64,000 bases of DNA from Rhizobacter sp. (GTDB lineage: Bacteria > Pseudomonadota > Gammaproteobacteria > Burkholderiales > Burkholderiaceae_C): assembly GCA_025350965.1 (NCBI GenBank), contig JANXWV010000135.1, forward strand, positions 62,001 to 126,000, given 5' to 3'. The translations under genes and the position numbers were made by a program. The notes beneath the pieces are model-generated. The model made no database searches. It worked only from the letters and a program-made list of their open reading frames with translations, and was not told the origin of the DNA. This document shows, piece by piece, positions 16,985 to 28,031 of this stretch. Every line of letters starts with the position of its first letter. Position 1 is the stretch's first letter.

Positions 16985-17725
16985 ATGCCCATCGCCACCG
17001 CTGTCAAACCGAAGGCCGCCGCGCGCAAGCCAGTGGCCCGTGCCGTACTGCCCAAGACGAAAGCTGCAGTGCCGGCGGCCACGCTCACCATCAGCAGCAA
17101 GAACTACTCGTCGTGGTCGCTGCGCGGGTGGCTGATGGCGCGTTTCGCCGGGCTCGATTTCGCCGAGGTCATGGTCTCGCCCGACGATGCCGCTGCGCGC
17201 AAGGAGTTGCTGCTGCTGGCGCCGTCGATCCGCGTGCCGTGCCTGACGCACGAGGGCGCGAAGGTCTGGAACACGCTGGCCATCGCGCAGTACCTGAACG
17301 AGATCAGGCCCAATGCGGGGCTGATGCCGGCCGAGCGCATCGCGCGCGCCCATTGCCGCTCGGTCAGCGGCGAGATGAACTCGGGCTTCGCAAACCTGCG
17401 CGCGTCGCTGCCGATGAACCTGAAAGGCCACTTCCCGGGCCACAAGATCTGGGCCGGCGCCCAGCCGGACATCGACCGCATCGTCGAGATCTGGACCGAG
17501 TGCCTGGCCAGCTACGGCGGGCCGTTTTTGTTCGGCAAGCAACGCGGCATGGCCGATGCCATGTATGCACCGGTGGCCACGCGCTTCCTCACCTACGACG
17601 TGAAGCTGAACAAGGAATGCATCGTCTATTGCCAAACCATCATGGCCATGCCCGAGATGAAGGAGTGGGTGGCGGCTGCGAAGCTCGAACCCGACGACAT
17701 CGAAGAGCTCGACATGGACTTCTGA
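16985..17725 (+). CDS. Glutathione S-transferase family protein with basic N-terminal extension
   Basis: 246 residues from ATG 16985. The GST thioredoxin-like domain begins at about residue 34 (LTISSKNYSSWSLRGWLMARF) with the cis-Pro region SIRVPCLTHEG and the following glutathione-contact segment VWNTLAIAQYLNE; the helical C-terminal domain follows. The first 32 residues are Lys, Ala and Pro rich (VKPKAAARKPVARAVLPKTK), unlike ordinary cytosolic GSTs, which start close to LTISS. Such tails resemble nucleic-acid-binding or granule-associated tails. The open frame reaches further upstream to 16892, but that part would lie before the predicted transcription start. The substrate is unknown. Confidence 0.85.
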   Translation: MPIATAVKPKAAARKPVARAVLPKTKAAVPAATLTISSKNYSSWSLRGWLMARFAGLDFAEVMVSPDDAAARKELLLLAPSIRVPCLTHEGAKVWNTLAIAQYLNEIRPNAGLMPAERIARAHCRSVSGEMNSGFANLRASLPMNLKGHFPGHKIWAGAQPDIDRIVEIWTECLASYGGPFLFGKQRGMADAMYAPVATRFLTYDVKLNKECIVYCQTIMAMPEMKEWVAAAKLEPDDIEELDMDF

Positions 17726-17775
17726 GCGCGCCACGGCCGCTCTCCCACGATCCGCCAGCCGCTTGCCTGCGGGCG

Positions 17776-18231
17776 TTACTTCACCAGCACCTGGCCGCGG
17801 ATCTCGCCGCCTGGGTTGGCGGCGGTGTGCAGGTTCACGTACCAGAGGCCGGCACGCAGGTCGAAGATCTGCGACGCGGTGAGCGTGGCGCTGCCCTCGA
17901 TGGGGCCCATGGTGCTTGCAAACGGAACGACCACGCCCGCATTCGCGCCGGCCATTGCCGGGCCATGGATGTGGCCCGCCGTGGCCGGGCCGCTCAGGCC
18001 TTGATAGGTGACCCGCCACGTCAGCAACTTGGTGTCGTTGTTCAACGACGCGGTGAAGTCGCCGCCGCCACGCGAATCGTTGGCCGGCACTTCGGCGCTG
18101 GCGGTCAGCGATGCACCGAAGTTCGTGGTGTTGCCCATCGGCATGGTGCTGGACGACATGCTGCCGCAGCCGGCAAGTGCCACGGCGCTGGACAGGAACG
18201 CGATTCGAATGGCGGTGGGGAAGGTGATCAT
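17776..18231 (-). CDS. CHRD-domain lipoprotein
   Basis: 151 residues from ATG 18231, chosen because AGGAG precedes it at 8 nt and it opens directly with a signal (MITFPTAIRIAFLSSAVALAGC, the lipobox being LAGC, Cys22). The mature part is a CHRD domain: FGASLTASAEVPANDS, LTWRVTYQGLSGPATAGHIHGPA and the closing LRAGLWYVNLHTAANPGGEIRGQ. CHRD domains occur in chordin and in many bacterial secreted proteins of unknown role. It is expected in the outer-membrane or periplasmic space. Upstream in-frame codons extend to 18300 but lack a ribosome site. It is convergent with the GST gene. Confidence 0.85.
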   Translation of the reverse strand: MITFPTAIRIAFLSSAVALAGCGSMSSSTMPMGNTTNFGASLTASAEVPANDSRGGGDFTASLNNDTKLLTWRVTYQGLSGPATAGHIHGPAMAGANAGVVVPFASTMGPIEGSATLTASQIFDLRAGLWYVNLHTAANPGGEIRGQVLVK

Positions 18232-18399
18232 GGGCAGGCTCCTGAAGTCGTTGTGAGCGCGGAAACGCGCTAACCCGAGACTATGGCCGGTTGCGTGCAT
18301 GCAGAGGTGCGACCGTGCCCCGATATCGCGTCGGACAAGGCGCCGACGTCAACACGCCGGACTGGTGTTGCGCTTGACATCGCTTCAGTGCACGTGCGC

Positions 18400-18822
18400 C
18401 TACACCCACGCGGCCGGCGCCGGTACGGTGCACGGCCCCTGCGCATCGACTGACGTGAAGTCGGCCGGGCCCACGACCTCGATGTATTCCATGTCGGGCG
18501 AGTAGTCGAACAGGTAGTGAACGATGCCCGGGCGCTGGTGCACGCAGTCGCCGGCCTCGACCAGCGTTTCCTTGTCGCCGTACATGAACTTCGCCCAGCC
18601 CTTGGTCATGATGACGATGTGGAACTGCGCTTCATGGCGGTGCCATCCGGTGCCCTTCTCTGGTGCCATGTTGGCGCGCACCATCTGGGCGATCACACGG
18701 CCGGCAGTGGCCTGTTCGATGCCGAGGTCCTTGTACTGGAAGAAGTCGCGCAGGCCGTCGCTGCGCCAGGGCGTGTCGGCGGGTTTGACGTGTGAGAACT
18801 GGGTGGTCGTGGAGTCCAGCAT
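18400..18822 (-). CDS. Cupin-domain protein
   Basis: 140 residues, a single cupin beta-barrel. The first metal motif is around HRHEAQFHIVIMTKGWAKFM, with two His and a Glu; the second is around PGIVHYLFDYSPDMEYIEV, with one His. These would bind a divalent metal. No second domain and no signal peptide, so it is cytosolic. The substrate is unknown; small cupins of this kind may be isomerases, dioxygenases or sensors. The 168 bp between it and the CHRD gene hold no gene that I can see. Confidence 0.8.
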   Translation of the reverse strand: MLDSTTTQFSHVKPADTPWRSDGLRDFFQYKDLGIEQATAGRVIAQMVRANMAPEKGTGWHRHEAQFHIVIMTKGWAKFMYGDKETLVEAGDCVHQRPGIVHYLFDYSPDMEYIEVVGPADFTSVDAQGPCTVPAPAAWV

Positions 18823-18916
18823 GGGGCGCCCTCCTGCGGCGGTTGGTCATGCGGGGGCGGCATGCATAAGACGTTCCAACGCGGCGGCTGCCGTCGAACA
18901 AGTTACCGGCTCGTGC

Positions 18917-20245
18917 CTAGCCGTGCGCGTCAGCCGCCGAGGGATGCAACTGCCCGACGGCGGGCAGCTCGTCAACACCTGGCGTGAGCCCATACGGCGC
19001 GACCAGTGGCCACACGTGGCCGGGCACCATGTTCTTCATGCGGCTCGGGTGGTCCCGGCGCAGGTGAACGATGGTCTCGGCCGCCTTCATCTCGACGCGC
19101 GCTTTCGCGAACTCGACGCCGCGCGGCCCGATGCGCGGCATCAGCCAGCCGACGATGGGCCGCAGCCAGTTCGGCATGCGCCGCAGCGGCAGGCCACCGG
19201 CGGCGAGTTGCACGTTCGCCAGAAAGCCTTTCACCGCCCCGTGCCGCTTCCCGGCCGTGCCGACCGGCTGCGTCTGCAACTCGTCGCCGAGCAGCGCAAC
19301 CAGCTCTTCGCCGCGGTCGTTCCGCACCAACAGCCACTGCTCGCCCTGGCCGGCCATGTAGCCGACCGTGATGTCGGCCAGCACGTTGGTGTAGTCAACA
19401 CACGTGCGGCAGGTCATCGGGAAGAAGTCGGGCGGCAGCGTGGACAGCGGCAATTGCAGAAACGGGATCAGCTTGACGCGGCCATCGCTGAAGCGCAACT
19501 CCACGCGGTAGTCGGCACGGAACTCGAGGTAGGTGATGTCTTGTGCGCGCAGCTTCAACTGCGTTGCCACGAGGTCCAGGAACTGGTGGAAGTTCTCGGT
19601 CGTGGTGTTGTCGGAACACGGCGTGCCGATCACGTACAGCCGCTCGAAGCCGAACTCTTTCTCGAGCGCGCGCAGCGCGTACACCTGGCACGGAATGCCG
19701 ATCACCGCGAGGCGTTTGAAACCTCTTGTGCGGGCAGGCTCCAGCAGCGCCAGCAGCGGCGCGTAACCCATGCGCATGCCGCGGCACTGCGCCATGCCTT
19801 CGGCGCTGGTCACGAGCACCGGCATCGGGCGCCAGCTGTCGTTCGGGTCCGGCGCCATGGCCAGCACCGCATCGACCGCCCCGGTCTCGAGCAGCCGCTC
19901 GGCGATGCGCGTCGTGATGCCGCTCCACTGCGCACCGCTGCGCGCCGGCACGAGCGAGGCCTGCAGCATGCGCCGGTACGGGCCGAACCAGGGTTCGTCA
20001 CTCGTCCCGTCCTCGTCCATCGCGGACTTGCGCACGCGGCCATGCACCTGGGCTTCGAGCTTCGGGTAGTCGGGCTGGATGAACTGGCATGCCTCGCCGC
20101 AGCGCTTGGGCTCGCTCGTGCGCGAGATGCCGCAGTCGGTGCACAGGCCGCGCGGTGCCGCGTTGGCCACCGGGGCGGCCCAGACGATGGGGTAGGACGA
20201 GGTGGGTGCGGGCGCGGGAAGAGACGCCGTGTCGGTCGAAAGCAT
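18917..20245 (-). CDS. BciB-like flavo-iron-sulfur protein (FrhB / F420 hydrogenase beta family)
   Basis: 442 residues. An N-terminal Cys cluster (Cys35, Cys38, Cys49, Cys53 in CTDCG...RCGEAC) precedes the FrhB N and C domains, including LEAQVHGR, SGAQWSGITTRIAERLL, VIGIPCQVYALRALEKE, VIGTPCSDNTT and a CRTCVDYTNVLADITVGYM cluster. This pattern matches BciB, the ferredoxin-dependent 8-vinyl reductase of (bacterio)chlorophyll synthesis, much better than true F420-reducing enzymes. An F420 role is unlikely because Burkholderiales are not known to make F420. No other photosynthesis gene is in the window, so the substrate is open: it may be a vinyl reductase or a paralogue reducing something else. 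It starts 12 nt after the sdaA stop, so it may be the last gene of the gcv operon. Confidence 0.8.
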   Translation of the reverse strand: MLSTDTASLPAPAPTSSYPIVWAAPVANAAPRGLCTDCGISRTSEPKRCGEACQFIQPDYPKLEAQVHGRVRKSAMDEDGTSDEPWFGPYRRMLQASLVPARSGAQWSGITTRIAERLLETGAVDAVLAMAPDPNDSWRPMPVLVTSAEGMAQCRGMRMGYAPLLALLEPARTRGFKRLAVIGIPCQVYALRALEKEFGFERLYVIGTPCSDNTTTENFHQFLDLVATQLKLRAQDITYLEFRADYRVELRFSDGRVKLIPFLQLPLSTLPPDFFPMTCRTCVDYTNVLADITVGYMAGQGEQWLLVRNDRGEELVALLGDELQTQPVGTAGKRHGAVKGFLANVQLAAGGLPLRRMPNWLRPIVGWLMPRIGPRGVEFAKARVEMKAAETIVHLRRDHPSRMKNMVPGHVWPLVAPYGLTPGVDELPAVGQLHPSAADAHG

Positions 20246-20256
20246 CGGCCGATTGT

Positions 20257-21648
20257 TCAGCATTCCACGATGTTCACAGCGAGGCCGCCGCGTGCCGTTT
20301 CCTTGTACTTCGTCATCATGTCGGCGCCGGTCTCGCGCATGGTCTTGATGACCTTGTCGAGGCTCACGTGGTGCGTGCCGTCGCCGCGCAGGGCCATGCG
20401 CGCGGCGTTGATGGCCTTGACCGACGCGATCGCGTTGCGCTCGATGCACGGAATCTGCACCAGCCCGCCCACCGGGTCGCAGGTCAGGCCGAGGTGGTGC
20501 TCCATGCCGATCTCGGCCGCGTTCTCCACCTGCGCAGGGGTGCCGCCCAGCATGGCACACAGCGCGCCTGCGGCCATCGAGCAGGCCACGCCCACTTCGC
20601 CCTGGCAGCCGACTTCGGCGCCGCTGATCGACGCGTTTTCCTTGTAGAGCAGGCCGATGGCGGCGGCGGTGAGCAGGAAGTCGATCACGCCTTTGTCGGT
20701 GGCCGAGGCAACGAAGCGCGTGTAGTAGTGCAGCACGGCGGGCACGATGCCGGCCGCGCCGTTGGTGGGCGCGGTGACGACGCGGCCGCCGGCGGCGTTC
20801 TCTTCGTTCACGGCCAGCGCGTAGAGGTTGACCCAGTCGAGAACCTGCAAAGGGTCACGCAGCGCGGCTTCCGGGTTGGCGCACAACTGGCGGTGCAGGC
20901 CGGCTGCTCGGCGCTTCACCTTGAAGCCGCCGGGCAGCACGCCGTCGGTTTGGCAGCCGCGCACCACGCAGGCCTGCATCACGGCCCAGATGTTCATCAG
21001 GCCGGCGTCGGTTTCGGCGCTGCTGCGCCAATGGCGTTCGTTGCGGCGCATCAGCTCAGCGATGCTGCAGCCTTCGGCCTTCGTGATCGAGAGCAGGTCC
21101 GCGCCGCTGTGGAACGGGTGCGCGAGCACCGTGCTGTCGGGGGCGATGACCTTTTGCAGCGTGCCGTCGTGTGCCACCTCGTCGCTGACGACGAAGCCGC
21201 CGCCGACCGAATAGTAGGTGCGCGTCAGCAACTCTGCGCCAGCTGCATCGAAGGCAGTGAAGCGCATGCCGTTGGCGTGGAAGGGCAGGGTCTCGCGGCG
21301 GTAGAAGATGAGGTCGGTCTTCTCGGTGAACGCGATCACGTGCGTGCCAAGCAACTCGACTTGCTTGTGCTCGCGCAAGCGCTTGAGCACCGCCGCAATG
21401 CCGTCCACGTCCACCGTGTCGGGCGCAGCACCTTGCAGCCCGAGCAGCACCGCCTTGTCGCTGCCGTGGCCCTTGCCGGTGGCGCCGAGCGAGCCGTAGA
21501 GCTGCGAGCAGACACGCACGGTGGCTTCGAGGAGGCCGTCATGCTGCAGGCGCAGCGCGAACAGCCGCGCCGCGCGCATCGGCCCCACCGTGTGCGAGCT
21601 GCTGGGGCCGATGCCGATCTTGAACAGGTCGAAGACGGAGACGGCCAT
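20257..21648 (-). CDS. sdaA: L-serine ammonia-lyase, iron-sulfur dependent
   Basis: 463 residues, single-chain type. The beta domain opens with [24 protein letters not shown]; the alpha domain carries the 4Fe-4S cysteines in [25 protein letters not shown] and IPCIERN. It converts L-serine to pyruvate and ammonia. It follows gcvP by 13 bp, and the whole unit lies downstream of a glycine riboswitch, so excess glycine turns on both glycine cleavage and disposal of the serine that GlyA makes from it. All expected active-site segments are intact. Confidence 0.97.
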   Translation of the reverse strand: MAVSVFDLFKIGIGPSSSHTVGPMRAARLFALRLQHDGLLEATVRVCSQLYGSLGATGKGHGSDKAVLLGLQGAAPDTVDVDGIAAVLKRLREHKQVELLGTHVIAFTEKTDLIFYRRETLPFHANGMRFTAFDAAGAELLTRTYYSVGGGFVVSDEVAHDGTLQKVIAPDSTVLAHPFHSGADLLSITKAEGCSIAELMRRNERHWRSSAETDAGLMNIWAVMQACVVRGCQTDGVLPGGFKVKRRAAGLHRQLCANPEAALRDPLQVLDWVNLYALAVNEENAAGGRVVTAPTNGAAGIVPAVLHYYTRFVASATDKGVIDFLLTAAAIGLLYKENASISGAEVGCQGEVGVACSMAAGALCAMLGGTPAQVENAAEIGMEHHLGLTCDPVGGLVQIPCIERNAIASVKAINAARMALRGDGTHHVSLDKVIKTMRETGADMMTKYKETARGGLAVNIVEC

Positions 21649-21661
21649 GGGGCTCAGCCTG

Positions 21662-24586
<2,925 letters not shown>

Positions 24587-24630
24587 CGGGCTTCTTTCGT
24601 GATCCGGTTTGGCGGTATGGCAGTTCGGTG

Positions 24631-25005
24631 TCAGCTGTTCTTCACGAGCAGGTCGTAGGCCGGGCCGTCCATCAGCTGGTCGAACTCGCCCATGTTCGTC
24701 ACGTGCACTTTGAAGAACCAGCCGTTGCCGAGCGGGTCGGTGTTGGCGAGCGACGGGTCGGCCCGCAGTGCCTCGTTCACCTCGACCACTTCGCCGGTGA
24801 CCGGCATGAACAGGTCGGCGGCCGCCTTGACCGACTCGACCACGCCGGCCACATCGCCCTTCTTGAACGTGGTGCCCACGGCCGGCAGGTCGACGAACAC
24901 CACGTCACCGAGTGCGTCTTGCGCGTGGTGGGTGATGCCGACGGTCGCGGCCTCGTGGTCTTCGATGTTGATCCACTCGTGGTCGTCGGTGTACATGGTC
25001 GTCAT
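24631..25005 (-). CDS. gcvH: Glycine cleavage system H protein
   Basis: 124 residues from ATG 25005, with AGGAGAG just upstream. A lipoyl domain opening [15 protein letters not shown] and the lipoylated Lys in [19 protein letters not shown]. It shuttles the aminomethyl group between P, T and L proteins. The open frame runs upstream to 25035, but the ribosome site and family length favour 25005. Confidence 0.97.
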   Translation of the reverse strand: MTTMYTDDHEWINIEDHEAATVGITHHAQDALGDVVFVDLPAVGTTFKKGDVAGVVESVKAAADLFMPVTGEVVEVNEALRADPSLANTDPLGNGWFFKVHVTNMGEFDQLMDGPAYDLLVKNS

Positions 25006-25044
25006 GGGGGCTCTCCTGGTCAAATTGAAAGGCAAATGAACGGT

Positions 25045-26199
25045 TCAACCGCGGTGGTAGCGGTGGGGAACAAACGGCATGGGGCTCACGCGCATCGGCT
25101 GGCGCTTGCCCCGCACTTCGGCATACACCTCGTGGTGTGGCAGGGCGTGGTTGACGGCGAGGTAGGCCATCGCGACCGGCTCGCCGTACGACGGCGACAA
25201 GGTGCCGCTCGTGACCACGCCGAGCTTGTGGCCCTGGGCGTCGACGATGGGCGCGCCTTCGCGCACCGGCACGCGCTCCAGGCCGATCAGACCGACGCGC
25301 TTGGTGGCTGCGCCGCTGGCCAATTGCCGGTCGATGGTGGTCGCACCAGGGTAGCCGCCGGCACGCGCACCGCCGGCGCGGCGCACCTTCTGGATCGCCC
25401 AAGTGAGGCCGGCTTCGACCGGCGTGGTCGTCTCGTTGATGTCGTGCCCATAAAGGCACAGGCCCGCTTCCAGCCGCAGCGTGTCGCGTGCGCCCAGGCC
25501 GGCGGGTTTGACCTCGGGCAGCGCAAGCAAGGCCTTCGCCAATGCAACGGCGCGCTCGGCCGGGACCGAGATCTCGAAGCCGTCTTCGCCGGTGTAGCCC
25601 GAGCGGGTGACGAAGCATTCGGCCCCCGCGAGCGTGACGCTCGCACCTGTCATGAAGGTCAGCGCCAGCACCGCCTCGTTGAGCTGCGCCAGGGCGGTGG
25701 CCGCCTTCGGCCCTTGCAAGGCCAGCAACGCGCGGTCGGGCAGGGGCTGCACGCCGCAGCGGTGGCCGATGTGGGTGACCATCATCTTGATGTCGGCGTC
25801 CTTGCAGCCGGCGTTGACGACCACGAACAGGTCGTCGCCGTGTTCGGGCCCGCGCCGAGTGATCATCAGGTCGTCGAGCAGGCCGCCGCTGGGGTTGGTG
25901 AAGAAGGCGTAGCGCTGCTTGCCGGGTGCGAGGCCGATCACGTCCATCGGCACCAGGGACTCCAGCGCGCGGGCGGCATCGGGCCCGGTCAGGCGCAACT
26001 GGCCCATGTGCGACACATCGAACAGCGCGGCCGAGGCGCGGCAGTGGCGGTGCTCAGCCAAGATGCCGGCCGGGTACGACACCGGCATGTCGTAGCCGGC
26101 GAAGGCGACCATCTTGGCGCCGAGCTCGAGGTGGAGCGCGTGCAGCGGGGTTGTTTGAAGAGAGGTGTGCAGAGGCACTTGCAGAGCAGCGTCGGACAT
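25045..26199 (-). CDS. gcvT: Aminomethyltransferase, glycine cleavage T protein
   Basis: 384 residues from ATG 26199, preceded by GGGAGA. Family blocks: HLELGAKMVAFAGYDMPV, LFDVSHMGQLRLTG, TRSGYTGEDGFEISVP, ARDTLRLEAGLCLYGHDI and the C-terminal barrel. It takes the aminomethyl group from GcvH to tetrahydrofolate, giving 5,10-methylene-THF and ammonia. First gene after the tandem glycine riboswitch, whose expression platform ends at its Shine-Dalgarno. Start choice is firm: the upstream open frame is the riboswitch RNA itself. Confidence 0.97.
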   Translation of the reverse strand: MSDAALQVPLHTSLQTTPLHALHLELGAKMVAFAGYDMPVSYPAGILAEHRHCRASAALFDVSHMGQLRLTGPDAARALESLVPMDVIGLAPGKQRYAFFTNPSGGLLDDLMITRRGPEHGDDLFVVVNAGCKDADIKMMVTHIGHRCGVQPLPDRALLALQGPKAATALAQLNEAVLALTFMTGASVTLAGAECFVTRSGYTGEDGFEISVPAERAVALAKALLALPEVKPAGLGARDTLRLEAGLCLYGHDINETTTPVEAGLTWAIQKVRRAGGARAGGYPGATTIDRQLASGAATKRVGLIGLERVPVREGAPIVDAQGHKLGVVTSGTLSPSYGEPVAMAYLAVNHALPHHEVYAEVRGKRQPMRVSPMPFVPHRYHRG

Positions 26200-26204
26200 G
26201 GTCG

Positions 26205-26260
26205 TCTCCCAGGGCATCGGTTGATGCCGGTGCGATGTGGCTGCACCGGCTCTGCCCTGG
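26205..26260 (-). promoter_or_regulatory. Expression platform of the glycine riboswitch
   Basis: On the minus strand CCAGGGCA (26260-26253) is perfectly complementary to TGCCCTGG (26216-26209). Inside it GCCGGTGC (26250-26243) pairs with GCACCGGC (26233-26226). The outer helix covers the first bases of the gcvT Shine-Dalgarno GGGAGA (26210-26205). No T-run follows, so control is probably at translation initiation. This folding is by eye. Confidence 0.65.
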
Positions 26261-26353
26261 CTGTCCGCTCTACCTGAGAGATTCGCGGGGTGCCGCAACA
26301 GCGCCCCGCTTGCCCCTTCGGTGGGTCCACTCGGGGTGGGCCTCTCTCCAGCT
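26260..26353 (-). promoter_or_regulatory. Glycine riboswitch, aptamer 2
   Basis: Minus strand: opens with GCTGGAGAGAGGCCC, closes with GAATCTCTCAGGTAGAGC and then GGACAG, the conserved core of the glycine aptamer. It is the second of a tandem pair that binds glycine and controls gcvT. Confidence 0.92.
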
Positions 26354-26376
26354 AGGTACGCCTCGGGTGAGGCGTT

Positions 26377-26490
26377 TGTCAGTCCTTTTGCCTGAGCGTT
26401 CGATTCGCATTTCTCACTGCGGTTCTGCGCCTTCGGCGGCCTTTTCAACGGCGCATTGCGCGTTGTCGTCAAGGCTCTCTCCTGACCGCG
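26377..26490 (-). promoter_or_regulatory. Glycine riboswitch, aptamer 1
   Basis: Minus strand: opens with GGTCAGGAGAGAGCC, closes with CGCTCAGGCAAAAGGACTGAC, again the glycine aptamer core. A linker of about 23 nt separates it from aptamer 2. The arrangement is the usual tandem glycine sensor upstream of gcv operons. A weak -10 (TACACT, complement of 26494-26499) lies just upstream. Confidence 0.92.
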
Positions 26491-26524
26491 ATCAGTGTAG
26501 CAGCGCCGTCGATAATCACGCCCC

Positions 26525-27907
26525 ATGAGCCGAACGAAACGCGTGAAACAACCCGAGCCGCCCTCGACCGAGTGGCTGAAAGTCGAGTCGCTGGACCTGG
26601 AAGCGCAAGGCATCGCGCACAACGCCGAAGGCAAGGTGGTGTTCATCGAAGGTGCCTTGCCCGGCGAACGGGTACAGGTGCAAGTGACGCGCCGCAAGAA
26701 CAACTGGGAGCAGGGCGAGATGGCCGCGCTGCGTCAAGAAAGCGCGCAGCGGGTTCGCCCCGAGTGCCCGCACTTCGGCAGCTGCGGCGGCTGCAAGATG
26801 CAGCACTTCCACATCGGCGCACAGGTGGCCACCAAGCAGCGCGCGCTCGAAGACGCGCTCTGGCACCTGGGCAAGGTGCGGGCCGGCCAGCTGCTGCGGC
26901 CCATCGAGGGCCCGGCATGGGGCTACCGCTTCCGGGCGCGGCTGTCGGTGCGTTTCGTCACCAAGAAGGACAAGGTGCTGGTGGGCTTTCACGAGCGCAA
27001 GTCGGGTTTCGTGGCCGACATGACGACCTGCGCCGTGCTGCCGCCGCACGTGAGCGCGTTGCTGGTGCCGCTGCGCGAGCTGGTCGGCGCGATGAGCCAG
27101 CGCGACAAGCTGCCACAGATCGAGTTGGCTGTGGGTGACGAGGTCACGGCGCTCGTGCTGCGCCACATGGAACCGCTGACCGAGCCCGACCTGCAGCGCC
27201 TGCGCGGCTTCGCGGCCGAGCGCGGTGTGCAGTGGTGGCTGCAATCGAAGGGGCCCGACACGGTGAAGCTGCTCGACGAAGGCGGCCCGCAGCTGGCGTA
27301 CGCGCTGCCGGAGTTCGGCATCACGATGCCGTTCAAGCCGACCGACTTCACGCAGGTCAACCCGCACATCAACCGCGTGCTGGTGGCGCGCGCGCTGCGC
27401 TTGCTCGACGTGCGCGCGAACGAGCGCGTGATCGACTGGTTCTGCGGCCTGGGCAACTTCACGCTGCCCATTGCCACCCTGGCGCGCGAGGCGCTGGGCG
27501 TGGAAGGCAGCGAGGCGCTGGTGCAGCGCTCGCGCGAGAACGCGCTGCTCAACCGGCTCGACGCCAAGGCCACCTTCGCTGCCCGCAACCTGTTCGAACT
27601 GACGCCCGCCGATGTGGCCACCTACGGCCCCGCCGACAAGTGGCTCGTCGACCCGCCGCGAGAGGGCGCGTTCGCGCTGGCCCAGGTGCTGGCCGATGTG
27701 CACGCCGACCCCTCGCTGGCACCCGGCTACGTGCCGCCGAGCCGCATCGTCTACGTGAGCTGCAACCCCGCGACGCTGGCCCGCGACGCCGGGCTGCTGG
27801 TGCACCAGGCCGGCTACCGCTGCACGGCTGCGGGGGCGGTCAACATGTTCCCGCACACGGCGCATGTCGAAAGCATTGCGGTCTTCGACCGCGGTGCTTC
27901 GGCGTAG
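26525..27907 (+). CDS. rlmD: 23S rRNA (uracil-1939-C5)-methyltransferase
   Basis: 460 residues. An N-terminal TRAM domain ([29 protein letters not shown]) is followed by the 4Fe-4S cysteines Cys81, Cys87, Cys90 and Cys169. Then comes the SAM-dependent methyltransferase core with [23 protein letters not shown] and the catalytic Cys in [13 protein letters not shown]. It methylates U1939 of 23S rRNA, with SAM as donor. RlmD rather than RlmC/TrmA is favoured by the TRAM domain and length. It diverges from the glycine riboswitch. Its last 23 coding bases or so reappear 70 bp downstream. Confidence 0.95.
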   Translation: MSRTKRVKQPEPPSTEWLKVESLDLEAQGIAHNAEGKVVFIEGALPGERVQVQVTRRKNNWEQGEMAALRQESAQRVRPECPHFGSCGGCKMQHFHIGAQVATKQRALEDALWHLGKVRAGQLLRPIEGPAWGYRFRARLSVRFVTKKDKVLVGFHERKSGFVADMTTCAVLPPHVSALLVPLRELVGAMSQRDKLPQIELAVGDEVTALVLRHMEPLTEPDLQRLRGFAAERGVQWWLQSKGPDTVKLLDEGGPQLAYALPEFGITMPFKPTDFTQVNPHINRVLVARALRLLDVRANERVIDWFCGLGNFTLPIATLAREALGVEGSEALVQRSRENALLNRLDAKATFAARNLFELTPADVATYGPADKWLVDPPREGAFALAQVLADVHADPSLAPGYVPPSRIVYVSCNPATLARDAGLLVHQAGYRCTAAGAVNMFPHTAHVESIAVFDRGASA

Positions 27908-27962
27908 GGTAGTGGCGCGCAGCGCCGTGGGCTGGAGCCAAAGCATTGCGGTCTTCGACCGC
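27870..27962. repeat. 23-bp direct repeat: end of rlmD and its copy downstream
   Basis: Bases 27870-27892, inside the rlmD 3' end, recur exactly at 27940-27962, an offset of 70 bp. Each copy contains the inverted repeat GCGGTC-TTC-GACCGC, so each can form a short hairpin. The second copy is followed by AAACGTTT. It lies in the 124-bp gap before the acyltransferase gene, which otherwise holds nothing I recognise. Confidence 0.85.
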
Positions 27963-28031
27963 AAACGTTTGCCCTGATCGCGCCGCACGGGCGGCCGGCA
28001 GATACTCCCGCACGCATCGAAGGAAGCCGCC

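Noticed and set aside
18917..20245. F420-reducing hydrogenase beta subunit
   Set aside because: Burkholderiales are not known to make F420, and the sequence pattern is closer to BciB.
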